DNA from: Acidobacteriaceae bacterium | GTDB taxonomy: Bacteria > Acidobacteriota > Terriglobia > Terriglobales > Acidobacteriaceae | Length of the DNA: 8,593 nucleotides | Assembly (NCBI GenBank): GCA_003166055.1 | Contig: PMWR01000616.1 | Coordinates: 2,447 to 11,039, forward strand | Direction of reading: 5' to 3' | Shown: positions 1 through 7,180 of the stretch, in pieces | How positions within the stretch are numbered: position 1 is the first letter of the stretch | Layout of the letters: each line of letters opens with the position of its first letter | Translations under genes and position numbers: made by a program | The notes under the pieces: generated by a model | Seen by the model: only the letters and a program-made list of their open reading frames with translations | The model's database searches: none | Told to the model about the DNA's origin: nothing

Positions 1-236
1 TCGGCCGCCATGCCGCTGCCGAAGAGCCAGACGATGTATTTGACGCGCACCAGGCCGATGATGCGGGAGAGAAACGTGGAGGCCATCAGCAGGATGGTGG
101 CTGAAAAAGCCGTGTGCGCATGGGATGGGCGCAGCAGGCCAATCGCGCGCGCCCATCGCGAGGATGCGCGTGCCGGTTTCGGTTCCCGCCCTGCTTTCAG
201 GTCCAGGGAAGGCTGAGTTGGTTCCGTTCCTGCCAC
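1..236 (-). CDS. murJ: Lipid II flippase MurJ (MviN family), N-terminal fragment
   Basis: MurJ flips lipid II across the inner membrane for peptidoglycan synthesis. Only the first 78 codons lie in the window; the gene continues beyond the left edge. Reading the minus strand, the frame is open from a stop just above position 236. It gives a polar proline-rich leader (residues 1-35), then LRPSHAHTAFSAT, a first membrane segment (about 44-63) ending in LSRIIGLVR, then KYIVWLFGSGMAA. The LSRxxGLVR block followed by a short loop and FGxGxxAD is the family's N-terminal signature. The frame contains no ATG before the conserved region, so the GTG at 236-234 is the likely start; I see no good Shine-Dalgarno before it, so the exact start is uncertain. 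The gene is divergent from the peptidase at 349, with about 110 bases between them. Confidence 0.85.
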   Translation of the reverse strand, partial: MAGTEPTQPSLDLKAGREPKPARASSRWARAIGLLRPSHAHTAFSATILLMASTFLSRIIGLVRVKYIVWLFGSGMAA

Positions 237-348
237 TCAGTCGATTCTAGCGGCCATGTGGGTTGCTGCTCGCTGCCGGCTTTGCGAAGAGGAACATTTC
301 ACGCGGAAAAAGCACCACAGGCGTCACTGCGCCGGGTATTCTGTCCCC

Positions 349-2490
349 ATGAGGCAGAGCGTGCGGCGAACGTTTGGAGGATTGATTCTGGCAATTGGCG
401 GCATGGGCGCGTTGGCCCAGGCCATTCACGGGCGGGATGGCATTACGCTGCCACCGCCGCCGGCCGTTGAGAAAATACCGGTCACCGACGACTATTTCGG
501 GACCAAAGTTATCGACAACTATCGCTGGCTGGAAGAGGGGAAGAGCGCGGAGACGCGCGCGTTTATCGACGCGGAGAATGCGTACACGGCGCGCTACCTG
601 AAGCAGGCGCGCATACGGCCAGACGTAGTGGACGATCTGGATGCTCTTGAGAATGTCTCGGAGACCGGGGCCCCAACTGAGCGGGGCGGCAGCTATTTCT
701 TCAGCAGGAGGCTGGCCGGCGAGCAGCAGTTCTCGATCTATGTGCGCCACGGCTGGACGGGCAAGGATCAACGCGTGATCGATCCGGCAGCCATCAGCCG
801 CGATCCGAATACCTCGGTCGTCCTGTACGACGTTTCCCGCGATGGGACACTCCTGGCCTATGCGGTAAAACAGGGCGGAGCGGACGAGACCAGCATCCAT
901 GTCTTCACCATGAAGACCGGCAAGACGCTGGAGGACGAGCTGCCGGCGGCGCGCTACTCGAGCGTGAACTTTACGCCGGATGGAAAGAGCCTCTACTACT
1001 CGCGCAACGACAGCAAGGGGACGCTGCTCTATCAGCACGTTCTGGGAACGCGCGATTCCAGTGACACGTTGCTTTTCGGGCGCGAGTTTCGCGGCGAGTT
1101 GCTGACCGGCAACGATCTTTTTTCGGCGGTGGTTACCGACGATGGCCACTACCTGGTGGTCGAGATCAATCGTGGTGTACCGGCGAAGCGCGTGGATATT
1201 GTCTACCGCGATCTGACCAAGCCGGGTTCGCCGTTTGACCTGCTGGTGTGGGGTCTGGATTCGCGGTTCGACGCAACCTACGCAAAGGGCGCGTGGTACG
1301 TGAAGACGGACTACAAATCGCCCAAGGGGAGGATATTGAAGGCCGATCCGGGAATCATGCCCGACGTGTGGCAGACGATTGTGCCCGAAGGGCAGGATGT
1401 GATCGACGCCTGGTCGATTGTGGGCGGCAAGATCTATGTGAACCGGCTGAAGGATGTGAAGACGGAAACGACGGTGTTCACGCTGGACGGAAAGGCCGCC
1501 GGCAAGATCGATTACGAGGGAATCGGCTCAGGTTCGAGCGTTTATGGCCGGACGACGGATCGCTTCGGCTATTTCGCCTTTTCATCGTTCATCGAGCCAT
1601 GGACAATCTACCGGCTGGATACCGTGACCGGCAAACGCGAGGTCTTCTTCCAGCCCAAGGTCCCATTCGACTCCAGCCAGTTCGAGCTGAGGCAGGTCTT
1701 CTTCAAGTCAAAGGATGGCACCCGGGTTCCTATGTTCATTGCCGGGAAGAAGGGCCTCAAGCGGGACGGGAGTGAGCGGCTGCTGATGACCGGATATGGC
1801 GGCTTCGACCTGAGCGAGACTCCTGAGTGGAACGCACGCATCGCCTGGTGGCTGCAACAGGGCGGCTGGTTTGCGCTGCCCAACCTGCGTGGAGGCGGCG
1901 AGTACGGCGAAGACTGGCATGAGCAGGCGATGTTCGAGAAAAAGCAGAATGTCTTCGACGACTGGTTTGCGGCGGCCGAATACCTGATCGCCGACAAGTA
2001 CACTTCGCCTGAGCACTTCGCCATTACCGGGCGTTCGAACGGCGGACTGTTGATGGGCGCGTCGCTTACGCAGAGGCCGGAACTCTTCTCGGCTATCTGG
2101 TGCGGATACCCGCTGCTGGACATGCTGCGCTACCAGAAGTTTCTGGTGGGCTCATACTGGGTGACAGAGTACGGGTCGTCGGACAATGAGAAGCAGTTTC
2201 CGTATCTGCTGAAGTACTCGCCTTATCAAAATGTGAAGCCGGGCACGGCGTATCCGGCGGTGATGTTCTTTACCGGCGATAGTGACACGCGCGTGGCGCC
2301 GCTGCATGCGCGCAAGATGACGGCGCTGGTGCAGGCTGCCTCGACCAGCGGGCGGCCAGTCCTGCTGCACTACAGCTTATCCGGCGGCCACTCAGCCGGG
2401 GTGAGTCTGGATCAGGCGATCCAGGACGATGCAGATCAGCTTACCTTTCTCTGGACGGAAACAGGACAGCCTAAAGCAAAACCGGAGTGA
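349..2490 (+). CDS. Secreted S9A prolyl oligopeptidase
   Basis: Serine peptidase of family S9A, cleaving after proline in short peptides; predicted periplasmic or secreted. With the start at 349 it is 713 residues, typical of the family (about 700). Residues 1-25 form a signal peptide: a VRRTF twin arginine, a hydrophobic core LILAIGGMGALA, and a likely cleavage after AQA. The N-terminal S9 region (VTDDYFG, NYRWLEEG) and a beta-propeller fill roughly residues 35-420. The alpha/beta-hydrolase domain follows. The catalytic triad is intact: Ser563 in GRSNGG, Asp646 in GDSDTRV (Arg648 matches the family's substrate-binding arginine), and His681 in GGHSAG. The NLRGGGEYGEDWH block is also present. 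An in-frame ATG at 256 would add 31 polar residues ahead of the signal peptide, so I prefer 349. No clear Shine-Dalgarno precedes it. The neighbours give no operon partner. Confidence 0.93.
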   Translation: MRQSVRRTFGGLILAIGGMGALAQAIHGRDGITLPPPPAVEKIPVTDDYFGTKVIDNYRWLEEGKSAETRAFIDAENAYTARYLKQARIRPDVVDDLDALENVSETGAPTERGGSYFFSRRLAGEQQFSIYVRHGWTGKDQRVIDPAAISRDPNTSVVLYDVSRDGTLLAYAVKQGGADETSIHVFTMKTGKTLEDELPAARYSSVNFTPDGKSLYYSRNDSKGTLLYQHVLGTRDSSDTLLFGREFRGELLTGNDLFSAVVTDDGHYLVVEINRGVPAKRVDIVYRDLTKPGSPFDLLVWGLDSRFDATYAKGAWYVKTDYKSPKGRILKADPGIMPDVWQTIVPEGQDVIDAWSIVGGKIYVNRLKDVKTETTVFTLDGKAAGKIDYEGIGSGSSVYGRTTDRFGYFAFSSFIEPWTIYRLDTVTGKREVFFQPKVPFDSSQFELRQVFFKSKDGTRVPMFIAGKKGLKRDGSERLLMTGYGGFDLSETPEWNARIAWWLQQGGWFALPNLRGGGEYGEDWHEQAMFEKKQNVFDDWFAAAEYLIADKYTSPEHFAITGRSNGGLLMGASLTQRPELFSAIWCGYPLLDMLRYQKFLVGSYWVTEYGSSDNEKQFPYLLKYSPYQNVKPGTAYPAVMFFTGDSDTRVAPLHARKMTALVQAASTSGRPVLLHYSLSGGHSAGVSLDQAIQDDADQLTFLWTETGQPKAKPE

Positions 2491-2558
2491 CATTGCTCCG
2501 AAGCCACATCACTCCAATTGACGCGACCGGCAAAAAGCGCCGACCCTGCACAAAACAA

Positions 2559-2581
2559 AGAGCCATGCCAACTCTGGCTTT
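2559..2581 (+). terminator. Weak candidate terminator after the peptidase gene
   Basis: The seven bases AGAGCCA at 2559-2565 pair with TGGCTTT at 2575-2581, including one G-U pair, around a nine-base loop. It lies about 70 bases after the peptidase stop. The T-run is only three bases and then broken, so this is a weak call. Confidence 0.25.
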
Positions 2582-2866
2582 GGTCTCAATCCGAGGAATA
2601 GGCTGCCTTCGGAGGGCCTAAAGCTGCCTGTGGGCGAAAGCCGGGCCGGTACTCAAGGACAATGTGCTGGCGTAACCTCATGCCCTTGGTAATCCCTTCC
2701 GATAAGAAGGATGCGGGACTGCGGCGACCCACAGGGCTTTGAGAACGCATTCACGGGCCGCGGCGGCGAGCATGAAGCTGGTATTGGCGTTCGGGTGGTT
2801 AGTAGGCCGGGCGAGGGCTGCCAGCTGGGGTGCGGAGACAGGTGTTCGTCGCTGAATTGGCGTGCC

Positions 2867-2870
2867 GGAG
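2867..2870 (+). promoter_or_regulatory. Ribosome binding site deciding the GAF-EAL start
   Basis: GGAG lies five bases before the ATG at 2876. This supports 2876 over the in-frame ATG at 2711, where the translated extension (55 residues) does not resemble the family. Confidence 0.65.
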
Positions 2871-2875
2871 TGAAA

Positions 2876-4258
2876 ATGCCAGAAGCACAGTTGGGAGCCG
2901 AGAGACTCGATCGACAGCAGGAGGCTGCACGGTTGGCCGCACTGCTTTCGACAGGGATTCTGGATACCGCTCCAGAGCCCAGCTTCGACGCCATTACCAG
3001 GCTGGCCGCGGAGTATTTCCGGGTGGATGCGGCCGGCATCGGCTTTGCCGACGAGAGCCGCGTGTGGATCAAGTCGCACTGGGGGGATCATATCCTCGAG
3101 TTGCCGCGCAGAGACTCCATCTTCGACATGGTGCTCGCCGAAGACGGGCCAGTGGTGGTTCCAGACCTCTCCCTGCACCCTCAATTCAAAGAGAGCCGGC
3201 TCCTCTTCATGTTGCTCGACGCCAACTTCTTTGCCGGCGCTCCGGTGCGCTCCTTCGATGGGCAGATTCTGGGAGTGCTGACCCTTTTCAGCAGGTCGCC
3301 GCGTTCCGGCCTGGAGCCGGATGAGCTGCGCATGCTGGAAAGCCTGGCTGACATGGTTTCAAGCCAACTGGAACTGCGCAGAATGCGCCGGGCCTTCGCC
3401 CGCAACTCGATGCGCCCAACCCGATACGCTGGCGTGCAGGCTGGTTGGCCGTGCAGGAAGGAACTTCGCGACGCCCTCGAACAGAAGCAGTTTGTTCTCT
3501 ACTACCAGCCAGAGGTCGAACTGGCCACGCGCAAGATTGTGGGGCTTGAGGCGCTGATCCGGTGGAATCACCCTGAACGCGGGCTGGTGCCCCCGATGGA
3601 CTTCATTCCGCTGGCTGAGAAGTGTGGGTTGATTCTGCCCATCGGCGATTGGGGACTCGCCGAGACCTGCATCCAGATTCAGAAGTGGTGCAGCGAAGAT
3701 TCGAGCAATGCTTCTTTGCGGGTGGGCGTCAACCTCTCGGCGCGGCAGTTTTCGCGTGAGGGCCTGGCCGATCATGTGGAGGCGCTGCTGCTGCAGTCCG
3801 GCATCTCCAGCCGGCAACTCGGCCTGGAGATGACTGAGTCCAGCCTGATTCCCAACCTGCCCACGGCCACGCGGGTGCTGGGCAAACTGCGCAAACTGGG
3901 CGTCTCGCTGTTGGTGGACGATTTCGGGACCGGCTACAGCTCTCTCGATCACCTGCATTCATTCCCATTCGATGTGCTCAAGATCGACCGGTCGTTTGTG
4001 GGCCGCATGAGCGAGGGCGACCAACCGCTCCAGATTGTGCGCATGATCGTCGAACTTGCCCGGGTGATGGGCATGGATGTGGTCGCCGAGGGCATCGAGA
4101 CCTGCGAGCAATATCGCCTGCTGCGGCAAATGGGGTGCCGTTTAGGGCAGGGCTTCCTGTTTGCTCGTCCCTTGAGCGCCGAGGCGGTAACCGGACTGCT
4201 GCGGCTTCCCGGGAGAATATTACCCGATCCGGAGGCGCAGGAGGCGATCAACGAGTGA
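2876..4258 (+). CDS. GAF-EAL cyclic-di-GMP phosphodiesterase
   Basis: Predicted cytoplasmic enzyme of 460 residues that hydrolyses c-di-GMP, lowering the signal that favours attachment. Residues 18-168 form a GAF sensor domain that opens with the usual [19 protein letters not shown] block. A short linker leads to an EAL domain at about 195-445. Metal and catalytic residues of the family are all present: E225 of EAL, N286 in VNLSARQF, E318 and E321 in EMTES, D348 and D349 in [11 protein letters not shown]369 in KIDRSF, E405 in AEGIET and Q425 in [10 protein letters not shown]. The enzyme should therefore be active. No GGDEF domain lies between GAF and EAL, and no membrane segment or receiver domain is visible, so the GAF domain is probably the input through an unidentified ligand or partner. 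It is a single gene: a 385-base spacer precedes it and a probable terminator follows. Confidence 0.92.
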   Translation: MPEAQLGAERLDRQQEAARLAALLSTGILDTAPEPSFDAITRLAAEYFRVDAAGIGFADESRVWIKSHWGDHILELPRRDSIFDMVLAEDGPVVVPDLSLHPQFKESRLLFMLLDANFFAGAPVRSFDGQILGVLTLFSRSPRSGLEPDELRMLESLADMVSSQLELRRMRRAFARNSMRPTRYAGVQAGWPCRKELRDALEQKQFVLYYQPEVELATRKIVGLEALIRWNHPERGLVPPMDFIPLAEKCGLILPIGDWGLAETCIQIQKWCSEDSSNASLRVGVNLSARQFSREGLADHVEALLLQSGISSRQLGLEMTESSLIPNLPTATRVLGKLRKLGVSLLVDDFGTGYSSLDHLHSFPFDVLKIDRSFVGRMSEGDQPLQIVRMIVELARVMGMDVVAEGIETCEQYRLLRQMGCRLGQGFLFARPLSAEAVTGLLRLPGRILPDPEAQEAINE

Positions 4259-4309
4259 CGGCCTTGGCTTCTGCTCGCGCTGCGTTTAATTCATAGTCGG
4301 TTTCATTTT

Positions 4310-4336
4310 GGGAACTGCGTTGTATGGTTCCTTTTT
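4310..4336 (+). terminator. Candidate rho-independent terminator after the GAF-EAL gene
   Basis: GGGAAC at 4310-4315 pairs with GTTCCT at 4327-4332 (last pair G-U) around an 11-base loop, and five T's occupy 4332-4336. It begins about 50 bases after the phosphodiesterase stop and before the next gene. The stem is short and the loop long, so confidence is moderate. Confidence 0.4.
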
Positions 4337-4408
4337 CGGAATTCGGCGAAGGGTTCGTGTCGGAATCCCCTCACGTTTTCGGACAGCGGCTGCGGTATGC
4401 TCCAGGTC

Positions 4409-5068
4409 ATGAAGCAAGCAGCTCAGAATCCGGCTCAACCTGATTCCGCCAGTTTTGCAGGGATTCTGGCGGCATTGTCCGCGCCTGCACACAAAAGCGC
4501 TGCTGCTTGGAACGACGACGCCCTTGAAGAGGATGTTGCAACGCTCAGCTACGAGAATGCCTTGCGCACGCATGCGCGCTACCCCCGCTCGGATGCCGAT
4601 GGACAGATGCTGAAGAGGGCCGTCGATCCAGGATCGATCCGTATCCGGGAGGCGTCTCCGGCGGGAGGTGATGCGGCGGGACAAACGGAAAGGTTGAAGG
4701 CGGCAACCGGACCCAAAACGGGCGCGGAAGCTGTAGCCCCGCAGGTTGCACCCCAGGCGCTTGACGTGAATCTGAAACGCGCCAGCATTACCGTACGGCT
4801 GAGCGATGCCGAATGCGCGCAACTGCGCATGCGCGCCAACGATGCCGGTCTGACTGTCTCAGGGTATCTGCGCTCCTGCACTTTTGAGGCGGAGACGCTG
4901 CGCGCGCAGGTCAAGCAAGCGCTGGCGGAGCTGCGAACGGACAGATCGAAGGAGAGCGAAATCAGGCCGGCGCGGGTCGAGCGGTCCTGGTTCCAGCTCT
5001 CGTGGCCGCGTTGGTTTTTGCGGCCTTTTGCGTCCTGGCACGGGGTTGAGCGCATTGCCCGGGTTTGA
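4409..5068 (+). CDS. Ribbon-helix-helix (MobC/NikA-like) protein with Trp-rich tail
   Basis: 219 residues, function not known. Three parts are visible. Residues 1-60 include two ordered-looking blocks, FAGILAALSAP and EDVATLSYENALRTHARY. Residues 61-120 are rich in Ala, Pro and Gly and probably disordered. Residues 122-160 match the ribbon-helix-helix pattern of plasmid mobilisation accessory proteins (MobC/NikA): a basic strand KRASITVRLS, a helix from DAECAQLR, a turn at NDAGLTV, and a second helix SGYLRSCTFEAE. A charged helix (to about 185) leads to a tail at 193-210 with four tryptophans. The fold suggests a dimeric DNA-binding protein, but no relaxase or other transfer gene is in view, so a chromosomal regulator is as likely. 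The frame also has an ATG at 4397, adding four residues; neither start has a clear Shine-Dalgarno. The gene converges on rlmI with a 14-base gap. Confidence 0.75.
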   Translation: MKQAAQNPAQPDSASFAGILAALSAPAHKSAAAWNDDALEEDVATLSYENALRTHARYPRSDADGQMLKRAVDPGSIRIREASPAGGDAAGQTERLKAATGPKTGAEAVAPQVAPQALDVNLKRASITVRLSDAECAQLRMRANDAGLTVSGYLRSCTFEAETLRAQVKQALAELRTDRSKESEIRPARVERSWFQLSWPRWFLRPFASWHGVERIARV

Positions 5069-5082
5069 CCGCTCTGGCGAGA

Positions 5083-6573
5083 CTACTCGACCTGCAGAAT
5101 GAGGCATTTCAGGTATTCGGTTTCGGGCAGGTTGAACACTACGGGGTGATCGAGCGCGGCGCCGCGGCGCTGTAGCAGTCGAACGCGGCGGCCTGCGTCG
5201 GCCGCGGCAGAGGCGACGGCGCCTTCGAGATCGGCCCAGCCGACATGGTGCGAGCAGGAGCAGGTGACCAGCAGGCCGTTCGGGGCGAGCATCTTGAGAG
5301 CGCGCAGATTCAGCTCCTTATAGCCGCGCAGTGCGCCTTCGACGGCGCGTTGGGACTTGGCGAAGGCGGGAGGGTCAAGAACGATGGCGTTGAATTTCTC
5401 GCCGGAGTCGGACCAGTCGCGCAGGATCTGAAAAGCGTCGGCTTCGACCCAATCGACTTCGGCGCCGAGTTGATTGCGATTGGCTTCGAGGTTGCGCTCG
5501 GCGATTTCGAGGGAGGCGCGGGAGGCGTCGATGCCGGTGACGCGCTTGCAGACTCGAGCCAAATGGAGAGCGAATCCGCCCTGATAGGTGCAGACATCGA
5601 GGGCACGGCCGCCTGGAGTGAGAAACCAAGCCCACTCCTGTGCAGCGGAGTAGTTGGCGCGCTGGTCGAGGAAGGCTCCGGTCTTCTGGCCGGAATTGGC
5701 GTCGTAGTGGAAGCTGAGGCCGTTGATGCGAAACTGCGTGCTGGTGAGGGGTTCGGCGGGGTCTTTTGCCCAGAGCGGCGCTGGGTCCACAGCGGGTAGG
5801 TCTTCGAGTTCGCGGATGCGCTGGTCGGGGCGTTCGAGAATTGTAGCCGGCTCCAGCAAATCGCGCAGAACGCGCACGCAGGTTTCGCTCACACCGGACG
5901 CATACAGTGCTCTGGCAAGCCTCTGGACTATGATCAGTGGCCCGTACTTGTCGATGATCAGGCCGGGAAGCTGGTCGGCTTCGCTGAAGCAGAGACGGCA
6001 GGAGTCGGTTTCTTCATCTTTGGCTTTGAGCAGGCGGCGGTCAATCGATTCGCGCAGGCGGAATTCAAGTAGTTTGAGCCAGGCCGGCTCGTCGATGGCT
6101 TCACGCGTGACCATGCGCAGGGCGATTTGCGAGGCGGGACTGTAGAGTGCGGTGCCGAGCAGCAGGCCGCGGCTGTCGGCCACGGGCAACAGCGCCGGCG
6201 GGCTGTCGGATTCGGGCAATGTCACCGACTCGATGTCGGAAGCGTAGACCCAGAGATACCCATTGCGCAATCGGTCCGCTGCGCGGCGGGTGATCAGTGC
6301 GCCAGTTCCAGAGCGCGCCGATGCGGGTGGTTGAGTCGCAGTTTGACGTTGCCTGGATGGTCCTGGGACGGAAGGCCTTGGCCTAGATGGTTTTGGTCCG
6401 GTGTGTTTCGGCGCGCCAACCTTGTTTTTGGAAAACACGGATGGTTTGGAGTCGCGGGCATCCCGGTGTTGGGCCGGAGGAGGGGTCTCGTGATTCCGTT
6501 CAAAAGGCGCCGCCGGCCCGGAGGCTTTTGGCGCCTTTTTGATCGCGACAGGTTGGGGTTTGTGCGGCTTCAT
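5083..6573 (-). CDS. rlmI: Class I SAM-dependent 23S rRNA methyltransferase, RlmI family
   Basis: Member of the COG1092 family, whose E. coli member RlmI makes m5C1962 in 23S rRNA; exact target here is inferred. The product is 496 residues, about 100 longer than usual. Residues 1-88 are a basic, proline- and serine-rich extension. A PUA-like RNA-binding domain starts at GALITRRAADRLRNGYLWVY (91-110). The family block LPGLIIDKYG is at 202-211, and SGQKTGAFLDQR at 294-305. The Rossmann domain has the SAM-binding motif DVCTYQGGFALH (326-337), the acidic VTGID (345-349), LDPPAFAKS (399-407), and the TCSCSHH loop (437-443) in which Cys440 aligns with the catalytic cysteine. The ATG at 6573 has a strong AGGGAG four bases upstream, so the extension is probably translated. 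It lies 38 bases after the cytochrome gene on the same strand, so the two are probably co-transcribed. Confidence 0.9.
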   Translation of the reverse strand: MKPHKPQPVAIKKAPKASGPAAPFERNHETPPPAQHRDARDSKPSVFSKNKVGAPKHTGPKPSRPRPSVPGPSRQRQTATQPPASARSGTGALITRRAADRLRNGYLWVYASDIESVTLPESDSPPALLPVADSRGLLLGTALYSPASQIALRMVTREAIDEPAWLKLLEFRLRESIDRRLLKAKDEETDSCRLCFSEADQLPGLIIDKYGPLIIVQRLARALYASGVSETCVRVLRDLLEPATILERPDQRIRELEDLPAVDPAPLWAKDPAEPLTSTQFRINGLSFHYDANSGQKTGAFLDQRANYSAAQEWAWFLTPGGRALDVCTYQGGFALHLARVCKRVTGIDASRASLEIAERNLEANRNQLGAEVDWVEADAFQILRDWSDSGEKFNAIVLDPPAFAKSQRAVEGALRGYKELNLRALKMLAPNGLLVTCSCSHHVGWADLEGAVASAAADAGRRVRLLQRRGAALDHPVVFNLPETEYLKCLILQVE

Positions 6574-6577
6574 TTTT

Positions 6578-6593
6578 CTCCCTTAGCCGGGAG
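6578..6593 (-). promoter_or_regulatory. rlmI ribosome binding site inside a small hairpin
   Basis: On the minus strand the Shine-Dalgarno GGGAG (rc of 6578-6582) lies four bases before the rlmI ATG. It is the 3' arm of a perfect five-base stem with CTCCC (rc of 6589-6593) around a six-base loop. In RNA this could mask the site and reduce or time translation of rlmI. Stem pairing is seen directly; a regulatory effect is inferred. Confidence 0.45.
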
Positions 6594-6598
6594 CGAAT

Positions 6599-6611
6599 GG
6601 GCCGCCGGCCC
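6599..6611 (-). other. GC hairpin directly after the cytochrome stop codon
   Basis: Perfect inverted repeat GGGCC and GGCCC with a three-base loop, abutting the TAG stop of the cytochrome gene. No T-run follows on the minus strand, so it is not a classical terminator. It may mark the 3' end of a processed cytochrome message or protect it from exonucleases; both are inferences. Confidence 0.4.
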
Positions 6612-7037
6612 CTACTTCACCTGCAAGGTCTCAATATAGCGGCTCAAATTGCTGATTCTGAGCAGCCTGTCCTGCTGATTGCCCTGGCTCATCTTACCAA
6701 GGATGGGTCCCCACACGGGCATATCGGCAGTGCCATGCGACGGAACATCGACGCCGCTCTGGAGCACCGCTGCGACATGGGAGTCGGGGTATTTGCCGTG
6801 GTTGTTCTTGCTCAGCACGGTCAAGTCGGTCGGCTGGGTCTTCAGCACGGGTGCATAGGTGCCATTGCCGCGGCCGTCCGCGCCGTGACAAGCCGCGCAA
6901 TAGCTGGCATACATCTGCTTGCCGCTGGTGGCATTGGTTCTATTCACTGGAAGGATTACTTTTGCATTGGGTTGGTTGGCATAACACATGCCGACTGCAA
7001 GGGCAGCGGTCATGGTAAGCAATAAGAGGCGTTTCAT
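6612..7037 (-). CDS. Small exported class I c-type cytochrome
   Basis: Periplasmic mono-haem electron carrier of 141 residues. Residues 1-20 form a signal peptide (MKR, then a hydrophobic core LLLLTMTAALAVGM, likely cut after CYA). A cysteine at residue 18 does not sit in a good lipobox. The haem-binding motif is CAACH (Cys47, Cys50, His51), preceded by GKQMYASY and followed by GADGRGNG, as in the CBB3/CcoP-like cytochrome c domain. Met106 in ADMPVWGPIL is the expected distal haem ligand. Length and motif spacing are normal for a complete single domain. A GAGGA ribosome binding site (rc of 7045-7049) is seven bases before the ATG. No oxidase or dehydrogenase subunit is encoded nearby, so the redox partner is unknown. 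rlmI follows at 38 bases. Confidence 0.92.
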   Translation of the reverse strand: MKRLLLLTMTAALAVGMCYANQPNAKVILPVNRTNATSGKQMYASYCAACHGADGRGNGTYAPVLKTQPTDLTVLSKNNHGKYPDSHVAAVLQSGVDVPSHGTADMPVWGPILGKMSQGNQQDRLLRISNLSRYIETLQVK

Positions 7038-7125
7038 CTCGAGTTCCTCGGTTCTGGATGTCCTGAGCGGTTCTCCAATTTACATGCCATTCCATGCGCC
7101 TAACAGCAGGGTGACTTCGGTCCAC

Positions 7126-7180
7126 GTACTTTGGAGAAACGCTTGAGTCCGAAGGGGACTCTACGCTCTCTCTCCAGTAC
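7126..7180. repeat. Nested imperfect inverted repeat, possible structured RNA
   Basis: Three paired blocks are nested around one five-base loop: GTACT (7126-7130) with AGTAC (7176-7180), GGAGA (7133-7137) with TCTCC (7171-7175), and GAGTCC (7145-7150) with GGACTC (7156-7161). That is 16 base pairs, with a two-base bulge and one internal loop of seven against nine bases. It lies about 90 bases upstream of the cytochrome ATG, so it could be in that gene's 5' leader or be a separate RNA. The symmetry is seen; transcription and role are unknown. Confidence 0.55.

Larger units (their letters stand above)
2491..2875. other. Gene-free spacer between the peptidase and GAF-EAL genes
   Basis: These 385 bases hold no ORF I can support. 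The GAF-EAL frame is open back to an ATG at 2711, but that extension lacks family similarity and has a worse start context than 2876. Several small hairpins are visible: a weak terminator-like stem at 2559-2581, a GGC-GAAA-GCC tetraloop stem at 2633-2642, and CCTTC/GAAGG at 2695-2699 and 2706-2710, which gains two pairs (AT/AT) across a one-base bulge. I could not match the region to a known riboswitch. The promoter of the phosphodiesterase gene presumably lies here, but I cannot place it. Confidence 0.5.

Noticed and set aside
247..1149. 300-codon minus-strand ORF opposite the peptidase gene
   Set aside because: It is the antisense shadow of a well-supported S9A gene in GC-rich DNA, and its translation shows no recognisable domain.
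2716..2765. CCACAGGGC stretch upstream of the EAL gene, reminiscent of the start of a GEMM c-di-GMP riboswitch
   Set aside because: Only the short CACAGGGC core matches. The GACGCAAAGCC part and the second GNRA-receptor stem of that riboswitch are absent.
2711..2875. Upstream in-frame extension of the GAF-EAL protein from the ATG at 2711
   Set aside because: The 55 extra residues do not resemble the family. The GAF domain begins normally after the 2876 start, which has a GGAG ribosome binding site.
5052..5090. Possible bidirectional terminator between the converging ribbon-helix-helix and rlmI genes
   Set aside because: The 14-base gap and gene ends show only a short CTC/GAG pairing and no T-run on either strand.
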